Source: Microlunatus soli
GTDB taxonomy: Bacteria; Actinomycetota; Actinomycetes; Propionibacteriales; Propionibacteriaceae
Direction: 5' to 3'
NCBI RefSeq assembly: GCF_900105385.1
Contig: NZ_LT629772.1
Span: 3,968,001 to 4,032,000 of the forward strand
Length of the DNA stretch: 64,000 nucleotides
Below, piece after piece: positions 51,974-61,171 of the stretch. The notes below the pieces were generated by a model. It did not search any database, was not told where the DNA came from, and worked only from the letters and a program-made list of their open reading frames with translations. The position numbers and the translations under genes were made by a program. The first letter of the stretch is position 1; every line of letters begins with the position of its first letter.

Positions 51974-53548
51974 GTGACCGTGAGATCCCACTCGGGTGAG
52001 CCCGACCCTGGTCGCGGCGAGCCTGCCAGGGACCCGCGATTTCTCGGCTACCTGGCGGGCGCGGCACTCGCCGACGTGGGTGATCAGGCCTGGATCGTCA
52101 TCCTGGCCTACGCAGCCGCGCAGACCGGTGATCCGCTGACCGCGACCCTGACGGTTGCCGCCGGGACCGTGCCGCGAGCGATCCTCGATCTGGTCGGCGG
52201 AGCGGTAGCGGATCGACTGCCAACCCAGCGATTGCTCGCCCTCGCCGCGGCGGGCCGGGTGCTGGTTCTGCTGCTCGGCCTGCTCTTCCTGGCGCAGGCA
52301 CCGCAGAACACGATCTGGATCATGGCCGGGGTCGCGATCTTCTTCGGAGCTGCCGACGCTTTGCACAAGCCGGCGATCGCGACGCTGCCACGCCAGCTCG
52401 TCCCGGTCGGTCAGTTGGTGAAGGCGATCGGCTATCGACAGCTGGCCGGCCGGACCGCGCTGCTGGTCGGTCCGGCCGTCGCCGGTGTGGTGCTGTCCGC
52501 TTGGGCGCTGCCCGGATCGATCGCCGGACTCGTCGTGCTGTTCGCGGCCGCAGCAGTGCTGCTGGCGGTCATCCGGACCCGCTATCAGCGGGAGCGTGCG
52601 CCCCGACAATCGGTGATCGCGGCCACCCGGCAGGTGATCGACTATCTGCGCGTCGACGAGTCCGCACGGGCTCTCAACTTCACCATGATCGGGCTCAACT
52701 TCTTCGTGACACCGGTGGTCAATGCCGGCGTGGCACTACGAGCGCATTCGCTCGGTTGGGGGCCGCACACGCTCGGTCTGCTGATCGCCGGCATCGGGGT
52801 CGGGGCGGTCATCGGAACACTGATCGCGCTCCGTCTGAAGCCGACCTATCCGATGAGATTCGCGCTGATCATGCTGATCGGCCAGGGCGCCGGCATCGCG
52901 CTGTCCGGGGTGTTGCCGCTGGTCGGCTCGGCGATCGCACTCTGCTTCGTCGGATTCACTGCCGGGATCTCCTCACCGATGCTCGGCGGCACCACGCAGG
53001 CGATCATCAAGGAGAGCTATCTGGGCCGCATCTATGCGCTGCAGGGTCTGGCAGACGACGCGCTGATCCCGTTCGCGTTGATCGGCTACGGAGCGATGGC
53101 CGGGTGGATCGGCGTCACCCCGACCACCGTGATCTGCGGGCTCGCGATGGCCGCGTTGATGGCGGTCAGTCTGCTGCGCCGGCCGTTGCGCAATCTGCGG
53201 ATCGACCTGTCGACGACAGCGCGGAGCGCCGACGCCGACGACCAGCCCACGGGCGCCCAGACGGCGGCCGACCGGGCCGATCAGGAACGGTCCGCCGACC
53301 CAGCGACCGACGACGATCGGCCGGCCGACGCGGACGACGCCGGGCCGCGGGACGGCCAGCCCGGTCCGGCCGCGCGAGTGCCCGAGCAGCAGGACGCCGT
53401 GCCCAGCGAGGCGTTCGACACCGTTCGGAACGGGGAGCCGGGGCCCAGGCACGGTGGCAAGACCTCCGGCATCTCGGGTCTGCCGCGGCATGCCGCCGCC
53501 GGGGCGGTGGCCGCCGATCAGCGACGTTCGAGCAAGGCGACCGGATAG
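51974..53548 (+). CDS. MFS transporter with long hydrophilic C-terminal tail
   Basis: 524 residues from GTG 51974 with AAGGTGAG upstream. Residues 20-410 are a normal MFS core (DVGDQAWIVILAYAA, DLVGGAVADRLPTQRLLAL, and SPMLGGTTQAIIKESYLGR typical of the EntS/drug-exporter group). Residues from about 415 on are an Asp/Ala/Pro/Gln-rich, probably disordered tail. The last 31 bases overlap the 3' end of treY on the other strand, so part of the tail is the reverse complement of conserved treY coding sequence. Substrate unknown. Confidence 0.8.
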   Translation: MTVRSHSGEPDPGRGEPARDPRFLGYLAGAALADVGDQAWIVILAYAAAQTGDPLTATLTVAAGTVPRAILDLVGGAVADRLPTQRLLALAAAGRVLVLLLGLLFLAQAPQNTIWIMAGVAIFFGAADALHKPAIATLPRQLVPVGQLVKAIGYRQLAGRTALLVGPAVAGVVLSAWALPGSIAGLVVLFAAAAVLLAVIRTRYQRERAPRQSVIAATRQVIDYLRVDESARALNFTMIGLNFFVTPVVNAGVALRAHSLGWGPHTLGLLIAGIGVGAVIGTLIALRLKPTYPMRFALIMLIGQGAGIALSGVLPLVGSAIALCFVGFTAGISSPMLGGTTQAIIKESYLGRIYALQGLADDALIPFALIGYGAMAGWIGVTPTTVICGLAMAALMAVSLLRRPLRNLRIDLSTTARSADADDQPTGAQTAADRADQERSADPATDDDRPADADDAGPRDGQPGPAARVPEQQDAVPSEAFDTVRNGEPGPRHGGKTSGISGLPRHAAAGAVAADQRRSSKATG

Positions 53549-55803
53549 CGATCGAGGATCCGCTCGACCGCCGTCGTCGCCGTGTGGGTGGTCCCGGTCA
53601 ACAGGTCCAGCCAGCGCCCCGGCGGTAGCTGGACGGTGGTGTCGCCCCAGACCTGGGGCAGCATCCGCGACCGCAGGGTGTACGGCAACCGGGTCGCAAT
53701 ACTGAGCAGCGGGCCGCGATCGAAGGCGATCAGATGGGACGCGGCCGGACCGGTCGCGAGCACCGGCCGATAGTCGTCCAGCAGCAACCGCTGCCGAGCC
53801 CGCAGGGCGCGGCTGGTCACCCACAGCTTCAGTCCGTCCCGGTCGTCGGCAGCCGGACCCGCGGAATGCTCCAACTCCGCCAGCCGCTTCCGACGAGCAA
53901 CGAAGTCGACCGGCCGCCGGTTGTCCGGATCGACCAGCGAGTCGTCGAAGAACTCGGTGCCCTGATAGACGTCCGGGACACCGGGAGCGGTCAGCTGGAT
54001 CAGCTTCTGACCGACGGCGACGGTGGCTGCTGCCGGCCCGATGAGTGCCCGGAACTCCGCGACCGTGGCGGCCAGCTCGGGGTCGTCGTAGACCTGATCC
54101 AGGGCATGGTGGACGGCCCGTTCGGCCTCGTCGTCTGGGTCGAGCCAGGTGCTGATCGTCGCGGCCTCCCGGATCGCCTTCTCCGCATAGCCGTGCAGGC
54201 GATCCCGGTCGATCGGGCCGACCGCGGCGACGGTCTGCCAGAGCAGCTGGGCCAGCGCCGGATCGGGCATCGGGCAGCGGTGCATCAGGCGGTCGGCGAC
54301 GGCCTGCCACCGGTCGGGAAGCTCGGCCAGCACAGACACCGCGGCCCGGACATCCTCCGACCGCTTGGTGTCGTGAGTGGACAGCGTCGTCATGGTGGCC
54401 GGCCAGTCCCGCAGGCGTCGACCGGCCGCGGCGTGGAAGTCTTCCACCGACATCCCGAATCGTCCCGGATCGCCGCCGACCTCATTGCTGCTGATCAACC
54501 GGTTGTAGCGATAGAACGCGGTGTCCTCGACACCCTTGGCCATCACCGCTCCGGTGAGCTGGCCAAACCGGACGGCCAACTCGTCCTCGGCATCGGTCAG
54601 TCGGGGCTGCAGCGCATCCGCCGTTGCTGCCAGCTCGGGCCGTTCGGCCCGAAGTTGATCAAGGACCGTGGTGATCCGGCGAGCGTCGCCCGGCAGGTAG
54701 GCCCGATAGACGTCCAGCCGTACGGCAGCGGCCGCGATCAGCTCGGCGGCGCCGGGCTGCGCCGGAGCCAGTGCGGCGATCCGCCGCAGCTCGGAGCCGA
54801 ACAGGTCGGCCAGCGCCTGGGTCTTGCCCTCCCGGACATGATCATCTTCGGTTCGTCGATCGCCGCTCAGTCGTCGATACACCTCGGTCATCGGCTGCTC
54901 GGCGGACGGCTCGACGAACACGGCGGCGATCTCGTTCAACGCGTCATAGCCGGTGCTGCCGGCCACCGGCCAGTCCGGCAGCTCCTCACCGGGCTCCAAG
55001 ATCTTTTCCACCACGATCCAGCTGTCCGGAGCGAGCGCTCGCAACCGGTCCAGGTAACCGCCGGGGTCGGCCAGCCCGTCGGGATGGTCGACCCGCAGCC
55101 CGATCACGCCGTCGGCGACCAGCTGCCGGATCCGGGTGTGCGTGGCGTCGAACACCGACCGATCCTCGACCCGGACGGCGGCCAACGTGTTCACCGCGAA
55201 GAACCGGCGGTAGCCGAGCTCGGTGCCGGCCAGCCGGAAGGACCCCAGCCGGTAGTGCTGACGATCATGCACCTCCCGGGCGGTGCCGCCGTCGGTGCCG
55301 GGCGCGATCGGGAACCGGTGCTCCCAGTAGCAGAGCAGCCCGTCCTCGATCCGCAGCCGACCGAGTTCGGCCGGATCCTCCCCGAGGACCGGCAGCAACA
55401 GCTTGTCCGCCGACCAGTCGATGTCGAACCAGTCGGCGTAGACGGAGTCCCGGCCGTAGGTCAACACGTCCCACCAGGCCGGATTCTGCTCGGCGACCGC
55501 AACCCCCAGGTGGTTCGGCACGATGTCGACCACCACCCCCAGGTCGGCCGCGGTCGCAGCAGCGAGGAACCGTCGCAGCCCCGGCTCGCCGCCACGCTGT
55601 GGATCGATCCGGGTCGGATCGGTGACGTCATAGCCGTGGTCGGAGCCGACCGTCGAGGTGAGCAGCGGCGACAGGTAGACCGCGTCGACGCCGAGCTCGA
55701 CGAGGTAGTCCAGCAACGCGGTCGCGTCGTCCAGGGTGAAGTCGGGCCGGATCTGCAGCCGGTAGGTCGACCGGGGTGCCGTGTTGCCAGCGATACGGGT
55801 CAC
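53518..55803 (-). CDS. treY: malto-oligosyltrehalose synthase
   Basis: 761 residues from GTG 55803. It converts the reducing end of malto-oligosaccharides to a trehalosyl unit. GH13 family features are present: STYRLQIRPDFTLDDA, YLSPLLTSTVGSDHGYDV, VVDIVPNHLGV, the nucleophile region IGLRVDHPDGLADP, acid/base in WIVVEKILEPGE, and LSTHDTKRSEDVRA. The partner genes treZ and treX are not in this window. It is divergent from the DeoR regulator gene and overlaps the MFS gene tail to tail. Confidence 0.95.
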   Translation of the reverse strand: MTRIAGNTAPRSTYRLQIRPDFTLDDATALLDYLVELGVDAVYLSPLLTSTVGSDHGYDVTDPTRIDPQRGGEPGLRRFLAAATAADLGVVVDIVPNHLGVAVAEQNPAWWDVLTYGRDSVYADWFDIDWSADKLLLPVLGEDPAELGRLRIEDGLLCYWEHRFPIAPGTDGGTAREVHDRQHYRLGSFRLAGTELGYRRFFAVNTLAAVRVEDRSVFDATHTRIRQLVADGVIGLRVDHPDGLADPGGYLDRLRALAPDSWIVVEKILEPGEELPDWPVAGSTGYDALNEIAAVFVEPSAEQPMTEVYRRLSGDRRTEDDHVREGKTQALADLFGSELRRIAALAPAQPGAAELIAAAAVRLDVYRAYLPGDARRITTVLDQLRAERPELAATADALQPRLTDAEDELAVRFGQLTGAVMAKGVEDTAFYRYNRLISSNEVGGDPGRFGMSVEDFHAAAGRRLRDWPATMTTLSTHDTKRSEDVRAAVSVLAELPDRWQAVADRLMHRCPMPDPALAQLLWQTVAAVGPIDRDRLHGYAEKAIREAATISTWLDPDDEAERAVHHALDQVYDDPELAATVAEFRALIGPAAATVAVGQKLIQLTAPGVPDVYQGTEFFDDSLVDPDNRRPVDFVARRKRLAELEHSAGPAADDRDGLKLWVTSRALRARQRLLLDDYRPVLATGPAASHLIAFDRGPLLSIATRLPYTLRSRMLPQVWGDTTVQLPPGRWLDLLTGTTHTATTAVERILDRYPVALLERR

Positions 55804-55852
55804 AGCGGTGACCTTACGGCAAGCGCCGACGGCTATAACAAAGATTTCTGGC

Positions 55853-55880
55853 TTGCGTTCGTAAGTTCAATTGTTACGAT
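55853..55880 (+). promoter_or_regulatory. promoter of the DeoR/MFS operon, probably leaderless
   Basis: TTGCGT (55853-55858), 16-base spacer, TACGAT (55875-55880). The GTG start of the DeoR gene is seven bases on, so transcription would begin at or next to the start codon. AT-rich ATAACAAAGA and CAATTGTTA in and around the box may be the autoregulatory site. Confidence 0.5.
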
Positions 55881-55886
55881 TCTCGG

Positions 55887-56645
55887 GTGGATGGTGCCGA
55901 ACGACGATCGAGGATCCTGACCACCCTGGAAGGTCGCGAACGGGTCGGGGTCGCTGACCTGGCTGTCGAACTGAACGCCTCGGAGGTCACGATCCGTAAG
56001 GATCTGGACGATCTGGCGGCGGCCGGTGCACTGCGCCGGGTGCGCGGCGGGGCGGTCAGCGCCGCCCGGCGTGGCTTGACCGCGCCGTTCGTGGTCCGGG
56101 AGCGGGAGGCCTATCCGGAGAAGGAACGGATCGCCCGGGCTGCCGCCGAGCTGATCGGGGACGGCGAGGCGGTGCTGCTGGACAGCGGTACCACCGGACT
56201 GCAGACCGCGATCGCGCTCGCCGATCACGCCATCACCCTGATGCCGCTGTCGGCGCGGGAGATCGCCGCGCTGGTCGACGCGCCGGGTGTGGCGTTGGTG
56301 CTGCCGGGAGGGCCGGTCCGTCCGGTCGAGTTGGCCTTCAACGGAGCCGTCGCCGAGCGTGGGGTGGCGATGATGCGTTTCGACACCTTCTTGTTGACCC
56401 CGTGCGCGATCACCGCCGAGCACGGCGTCACTGCCTACGACGTGGACGACGCGACGATCAAACGGACCGGCATCGATGCCGCCAACCGGGTGATCGCGCT
56501 GGCCGAAGGGCGCAAGCTGGCCCGTACCGCGATGGCCGCGGTCTGCGAGCCGGGGGAGATCGACATCCTGATCACCGACCGGGACGCCCCGGTCGCGGCC
56601 ACCGACGCACTCGTCGAGTTGGGGATCGAGGTCGTCCGTGTCTGA
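55887..56645 (+). CDS. DeoR/GlpR-family transcriptional regulator
   Basis: 252 residues from GTG 55887. The N-terminal helix-turn-helix (RILTTLEGRERVGVADLAVELNASEVTIRKDLDDL) with RRVRGGAV is diagnostic. The C-terminal DeoRC sensor (GEAVLLDSGTTGLQTAIAL, VALVLPGG) binds sugar phosphates. It overlaps the downstream MFS gene by eight bases and is probably its regulator. The divergent treY gene might be affected too. Confidence 0.9.
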   Translation: MDGAERRSRILTTLEGRERVGVADLAVELNASEVTIRKDLDDLAAAGALRRVRGGAVSAARRGLTAPFVVREREAYPEKERIARAAAELIGDGEAVLLDSGTTGLQTAIALADHAITLMPLSAREIAALVDAPGVALVLPGGPVRPVELAFNGAVAERGVAMMRFDTFLLTPCAITAEHGVTAYDVDDATIKRTGIDAANRVIALAEGRKLARTAMAAVCEPGEIDILITDRDAPVAATDALVELGIEVVRV

Positions 56646-57840
56646 GGCGCTGACCGCGACCCGGCCGTCCCGACGGCTGCGTCGCAGTCGGGTCACCGTG
56701 ACCGCGGTGTTCGCCACCCAGGGCATGTTGTTCGCCTCCTGGACGGCGCACATCCCGTTGGTGGCCGGACGGCTGCGACTGGACGACGGGACGCTCGGCA
56801 CCGCGCTGCTCGGCGCCCCGCTCGGATCGGTGCTGGCGATGATCATCGTCGGCTGGTTGCTGCCCAGACTGGGCAGTGCGGTGCTGGTCCGGGCGACGTT
56901 GATCGGCTATCTGGTGAGTGGCTGTGCGATCGGGTTGGCCGACAATGCGGTCGGCCTGTTCGTCGCGCTCGCCGTCTGGGGCTTCTTCCAGGGCTCACTC
57001 GATGTCGCGATGAACACCCAGGGTGTCAGTGTCGAACGTGGCTACGGCAGGCCGTTGATGTCGGGGCTGCACGGCGCGTGGAGCATCGGTGGGTTGCTCG
57101 GTGCACTGATCGGCACCTCCGCCGTCGCTGCCGGGATCGACCTGCTGCCGCAGTTGATCATCGTCGGTGCGGTCCTGCTGGTGACCAATCTGGTGCTGAC
57201 CCGGTCGATGCTGGCAGACCGCAACGATCGCGGCGATCATGGTACGAAGCCCGGACGTCGGCGGGTCTTCTCCCGGGTGGTGCTGATCCTGGGCGGCGTA
57301 TCGATGGCCTGCATGCTGTGTGAGGGTGCAGCGGCGGACTGGTCGGCGAAGTATCTGCACGGCAACCTGGGCGCACCGGCCGGTGTCTCCGGCCTGGCCT
57401 ACGCCGGCTACCTGGCCGCGATGGTGGTGGTCCGGCTGACCGGTGACTGGCTGCTGCGCCGCTATCGGGCTCGTACGGTATTGCCGGTGCTCGCTGCCGC
57501 ATCGACGGTCGGGATGACTGTCGCGTTGCTGGTCGGTCAGCCGGCCGTCGCGGTGATCGGCTTCGCGGTCCTCGGCCTCGGACTGGCATCGGTGGTTCCG
57601 GCCGCCTTCACCGCGGCCGGCCGGCTCTCCGGCGGCAACGCCGGCGGAGCGATCGCCACGGTCTCGGCACTCGGCTGGGCCGGCTTCATGTTCGGTCCCG
57701 CGGCGATCGGCCACCTCGCCGATCTCGTCTCGCTGCCCGTCGCCCTGGGCATCATCCCGGTCCTCACCGCGGTGATCGCCTGTGGCGTCCGGTTCACCGC
57801 AGCCTTCCGTGAGCCCGATCCGGAAACCGGGCCCCGGTGA
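56638..57840 (+). CDS. MFS transporter (YbjJ/FucP-like)
   Basis: 400 residues from GTG 56638 inside the DeoR gene end, so translationally coupled. Twelve hydrophobic segments; conserved GMLFASWTAHIPLVAGRL at the first helix and GFFQGSLDVAMNTQGVSVE in the middle match the YbjJ group of putative sugar or drug carriers. Coupling to a DeoR sensor suggests carbohydrate transport. The stop codon abuts the stop of the next, opposing gene in TGATCA. Confidence 0.82.
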   Translation: MSEALTATRPSRRLRRSRVTVTAVFATQGMLFASWTAHIPLVAGRLRLDDGTLGTALLGAPLGSVLAMIIVGWLLPRLGSAVLVRATLIGYLVSGCAIGLADNAVGLFVALAVWGFFQGSLDVAMNTQGVSVERGYGRPLMSGLHGAWSIGGLLGALIGTSAVAAGIDLLPQLIIVGAVLLVTNLVLTRSMLADRNDRGDHGTKPGRRRVFSRVVLILGGVSMACMLCEGAAADWSAKYLHGNLGAPAGVSGLAYAGYLAAMVVVRLTGDWLLRRYRARTVLPVLAAASTVGMTVALLVGQPAVAVIGFAVLGLGLASVVPAAFTAAGRLSGGNAGGAIATVSALGWAGFMFGPAAIGHLADLVSLPVALGIIPVLTAVIACGVRFTAAFREPDPETGPR

Positions 57841-59046
57841 TCACGGCACGGTCTGCAGTCGGGACAGACTGCGCCGCCGCAGCACCGTCCAGCAGGCGAT
57901 CGCGAGCCCGGCCGTGCCGGCCGCGACGAACAAGGTCCAGTCCTCGGCGAGGACGCTGAGCCTGCCGCCGGCGGTCGTTCCGAGGGCGCTGCCGCCGAGA
58001 CCCGCGGCGATCATGGCGGTGTAGGACTGTCCGAGGAAGGCGGGCCGGGCGACGTCATCGAGCAGGGCGGAGTTCGCCACCCCTGCCGGCGCCTGGACCG
58101 CTCCACCGGCGGTCATCGCCGGGAACATCGCCCACGGGTGCCCGCTCAGCAGTGCCAGGACGCCGTTGATCACCGCACCACCGATCTGGCAGATGATCAA
58201 CTGCGTCCCGAGTGCGATCCGCCAGACCCTGCTGCCGTAGACGATGCCGGCGACGATGTCACCGACCGACGAGGCTGCGAACAGCAAGCCGGCCAGGTAC
58301 GTGACGTGGTGGGTGAGTGCGACGGCCGGCACGGCGACCGAGGTCAGACCGCCGACCAGGCCGGCGCCGAAACTCGCGCCCAGCACGGTGATCATGCCCG
58401 ATGTCAGGAGTCCCGGCAGTCGGACGCCGCGGTGCTCCTCCGCGGGCGCCGGTCGCCAGTGTCGGGACCGGGCAGTGCCGGCGAACACCAGCCCGCCCAC
58501 CGTCGCCGCGACCGCCGCCGTCAGGACGGCGGCGGCCGGACCGGACAACACGACCAGGCCGGAGACCACCATCGGACCGCTGATCATGGCGACGTTGAAC
58601 TGGGTGCCGAGCAGTGCGTAGGCCGACCGGCGGTCACCCGGCGCCGACACCATGACCGGGATCAGCACCCGCATACAGGTGATCACCGCCGGGATCGCGA
58701 CCCCGGAGAGATAGCTCAGCATGATCAACACCGGTGCCGGTGCGTGCCCGACCGCAGCGAGCGTCAGGCCGCCGAGTGCCAGGCCCGCGGTCGGCCCGGC
58801 GGCGAGCAGTACGACCGTCTGGCCGTACCGATCGAGCAGCCTGCCCTGCACCAGCAGGCCGCAGGCATTGCCGACGGACAGCGCACCACTCACCAGACCG
58901 GCCTGCGCCATCGATCCCGACGAGGTACGGATCAGCAGCAGCACGCTGAGACCCAGCATGCTGATCGGGAACGAACCGAGGAATGTCGCGCCGTAGCCGA
59001 TCAGGGCGCCGGGCAGACGGAGTACACGTACATAAGGGCGGAACAC
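57841..59046 (-). CDS. MFS transporter
   Basis: 401 residues. GTG 59046 is preferred because GGAGGTGAGG lies just upstream; an ATG at 59079 would add 11 residues that include that ribosome-binding site. Twelve hydrophobic segments; GRLLDRYGQTVVLL is the loop 2-3 motif. The TSVAVPAVAL and APAGVANSALLDDV stretches fit exporters of small molecules. Its stop is directly adjacent to that of the convergent MFS gene. Confidence 0.78.
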   Translation of the reverse strand: MFRPYVRVLRLPGALIGYGATFLGSFPISMLGLSVLLLIRTSSGSMAQAGLVSGALSVGNACGLLVQGRLLDRYGQTVVLLAAGPTAGLALGGLTLAAVGHAPAPVLIMLSYLSGVAIPAVITCMRVLIPVMVSAPGDRRSAYALLGTQFNVAMISGPMVVSGLVVLSGPAAAVLTAAVAATVGGLVFAGTARSRHWRPAPAEEHRGVRLPGLLTSGMITVLGASFGAGLVGGLTSVAVPAVALTHHVTYLAGLLFAASSVGDIVAGIVYGSRVWRIALGTQLIICQIGGAVINGVLALLSGHPWAMFPAMTAGGAVQAPAGVANSALLDDVARPAFLGQSYTAMIAAGLGGSALGTTAGGRLSVLAEDWTLFVAAGTAGLAIACWTVLRRRSLSRLQTVP

Positions 59047-59184
59047 GTCCTCACCTCCGAGGGTGTGTAGCCCGCCCATCGCGTCCTCGCCACGCAGCCG
59101 TCGGGACGCGATATCTCCCTGAACTATTCGGTTGGTGAGCCAGAGATTACCAGCAAGCCGAGGCGGTCCTGCCCGGCGAATCGG

Positions 59185-60030
59185 TCAGTCGCGGACGCCG
59201 AAGGTGCGGGTGCTGGCGTCGAAGACGGCATGCTCGGTGCCGAAGACATCGGCGATCAGCCCCTGATCGATCAGCTCCTGCGCGGTGCCCGAGGTCAGTC
59301 GATGATCATGGATCAGCCAGAGCCGGTCGGCCATCCGCAGCGCCAGCTCGACCTCGTGGGTGGAGATCAACACGGTGATCATCCGGGTTCGCGCGATCCG
59401 GTGCAGTAGCGACATCAGATCGACGCGGGCGCCGACGTCGAGGAAGGCGCTCGGCTCGTCCAGGATCAGCACATCCGGTTCGGTGACCAGAGCCCGCGCC
59501 AGCAACAGCCGCTGGCGTTGTCCGTCGGACAGCTCGGCGAAGCGCTGACCGGCGGGCTCGGTGGCGTGGAGATCGGCCAGCACCCCGTCGATCAGCCGAT
59601 GATCATCGGCGCCCAGCCGACTGACCAGACCGAGATAGGGATGTCGACCGAGCTCGACAACCTCACGCCCCGTCAGCAGCCCGGCGTCCACCCGTTCGGT
59701 CAGCACCACCGCGGTCCGACGGGCCCGCTCCCGGGCCGGCATCCGGAGCAGGTCATGCTCGACGCCCGCAGGGTCCCGCCAGCCGACGCTGCCGGACAAC
59801 AGCGGCTGCAGTCCGGCGACCGAGCGCAACAGGGTCGACTTGCCCGCACCGTTGGGTCCCAGCAGTGCCGTCACCTGCCCGGCCCGCGCCGTCGCATCGA
59901 CGTCGTCGACCACGATCCGGTCCGGGCTGCGACGCCACCGCAGGCCGGCCCGATGCGGATGCCGATAGCCGGCCCGCAGGCCGGTGAGCCTCAGCCGGGA
60001 AACGCCGGCCGCGGACGTGGAGTCGATCAT
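59185..60030 (-). CDS. BtuD-like ABC transporter ATP-binding protein
   Basis: 281 residues from ATG 60030, overlapping the permease stop (ATGA). Walker A is GPNGAGKST, the signature LSDGQRQRLLLARAL, Walker B VLILDEPSAFLD, and the switch His in ISTHEVELAL. It belongs to the FecE/BtuD group. Last gene of a riboswitch-controlled operon, so it energises cobalamin or corrinoid import. Confidence 0.88.
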   Translation of the reverse strand: MIDSTSAAGVSRLRLTGLRAGYRHPHRAGLRWRRSPDRIVVDDVDATARAGQVTALLGPNGAGKSTLLRSVAGLQPLLSGSVGWRDPAGVEHDLLRMPARERARRTAVVLTERVDAGLLTGREVVELGRHPYLGLVSRLGADDHRLIDGVLADLHATEPAGQRFAELSDGQRQRLLLARALVTEPDVLILDEPSAFLDVGARVDLMSLLHRIARTRMITVLISTHEVELALRMADRLWLIHDHRLTSGTAQELIDQGLIADVFGTEHAVFDASTRTFGVRD

Positions 60031-61163
60031 CAGACCGCTCCTGCCGACAGCCGCCGGGAGCGGAGCAGGACGATGATCACCACGGGAGCGCCGACCAGTG
60101 CCGAGGTCACGTTGATCGGCAACACCGCGTCCTCGCCGGGCAGCTGGGCAACGATCGAACACAGGCTCGAGGTGACGATCCCGACCAGGATCGAGGCCGG
60201 CATCAGCAGCCGGTGGTCCGAGCTGCCGATCGCCAGCCGGGCCAGATGTGGCACGGCGATCCCGAGGAACGCGATCGGGCCGCAGTACGCTGTGACCGCG
60301 CCGGCGATGACGGCCGTGGCCACCATGGCGACGATCCGGACCCCGACCACCGGCACGCCCAGTGATCGGGCGTACAACTCGCCGAGCAGCAACGCGTTCA
60401 ACGATCGGGCCAGCACCGCCGACAGCACGATCGCGCCGGTGATCACCGGCACCAGGATCAGCAGGTCGCCGCGGGTCACCCCGCCGTACGATCCGAGTCC
60501 CCAGACCACGTAGCGCTGCAGTCGGGTCGGGTCGGCGAAGGCCAACAGTAACGAGGTGATCGCACCGACCGCCGAGGACAGCATCACGCCGGTGATCAAC
60601 AACGTGATCACCGATCGGACCCAGCGGCCCAGCAGCAAGATCAACAGCAGCACGGCCGCTGAACCGACTGCCGCGGCGGCGGCGACGGCGAGCCGGGAAC
60701 CTCCGACCAGACTGACGAAACCGCCGGTCAGGGTCCCGCTGCCGAGGGTGACCAGGGCGACGCCGAGCGATGCCCCGGAGGAGACCCCGAGGATGTACGG
60801 GTCGGCCAGTGGGTTGGCGAACAGGGTCTGCATCAGCAACCCGGCGATGCCCAGCCCGGCGCCGACGGTCGCCGCGGTGATCACTCGCGGCAGCCTGATC
60901 TGGCCGAGCAGCACGGCGGTGGAGGGATCGTCGGTCCGGCCGGTGAAGGTGAAGCCGAGCAGATCGTGCCAGCCGATCCGGACCGACCCGATGGTCGCGC
61001 CCAGCCCGATCGCCACCGCGGCGGCGACCAGCAGCAGAACCAGCGTCAACAACGGACGGCCCCAGCCGATCCAGCGCGGTCGCCGGCCAGCCGAGTCCTG
61101 CGGCTCGGCCACGCCGCCCCGGTCACCGGCTGTCGGCCCGGTCGCCCGTTCGACCCTGCTCAC
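60030..61163 (-). CDS. BtuC/FecCD-type ABC transporter permease
   Basis: 377 residues from GTG 61163. About ten membrane segments in FecCD style: RLPRVITAATVGAGLGIAG, LFANPLADPYILGVSSGASLG, GAVTAYCGPIAFLGIAVPHLAR. The cytoplasmic N-terminal arm is about 35 residues. It lies eight bases after the binding-protein gene and is coupled to the ATPase gene by ATGA. Confidence 0.9.
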   Translation of the reverse strand: MSRVERATGPTAGDRGGVAEPQDSAGRRPRWIGWGRPLLTLVLLLVAAAVAIGLGATIGSVRIGWHDLLGFTFTGRTDDPSTAVLLGQIRLPRVITAATVGAGLGIAGLLMQTLFANPLADPYILGVSSGASLGVALVTLGSGTLTGGFVSLVGGSRLAVAAAAAVGSAAVLLLILLLGRWVRSVITLLITGVMLSSAVGAITSLLLAFADPTRLQRYVVWGLGSYGGVTRGDLLILVPVITGAIVLSAVLARSLNALLLGELYARSLGVPVVGVRIVAMVATAVIAGAVTAYCGPIAFLGIAVPHLARLAIGSSDHRLLMPASILVGIVTSSLCSIVAQLPGEDAVLPINVTSALVGAPVVIIVLLRSRRLSAGAV

Positions 61164-61171
61164 GACGGCGG

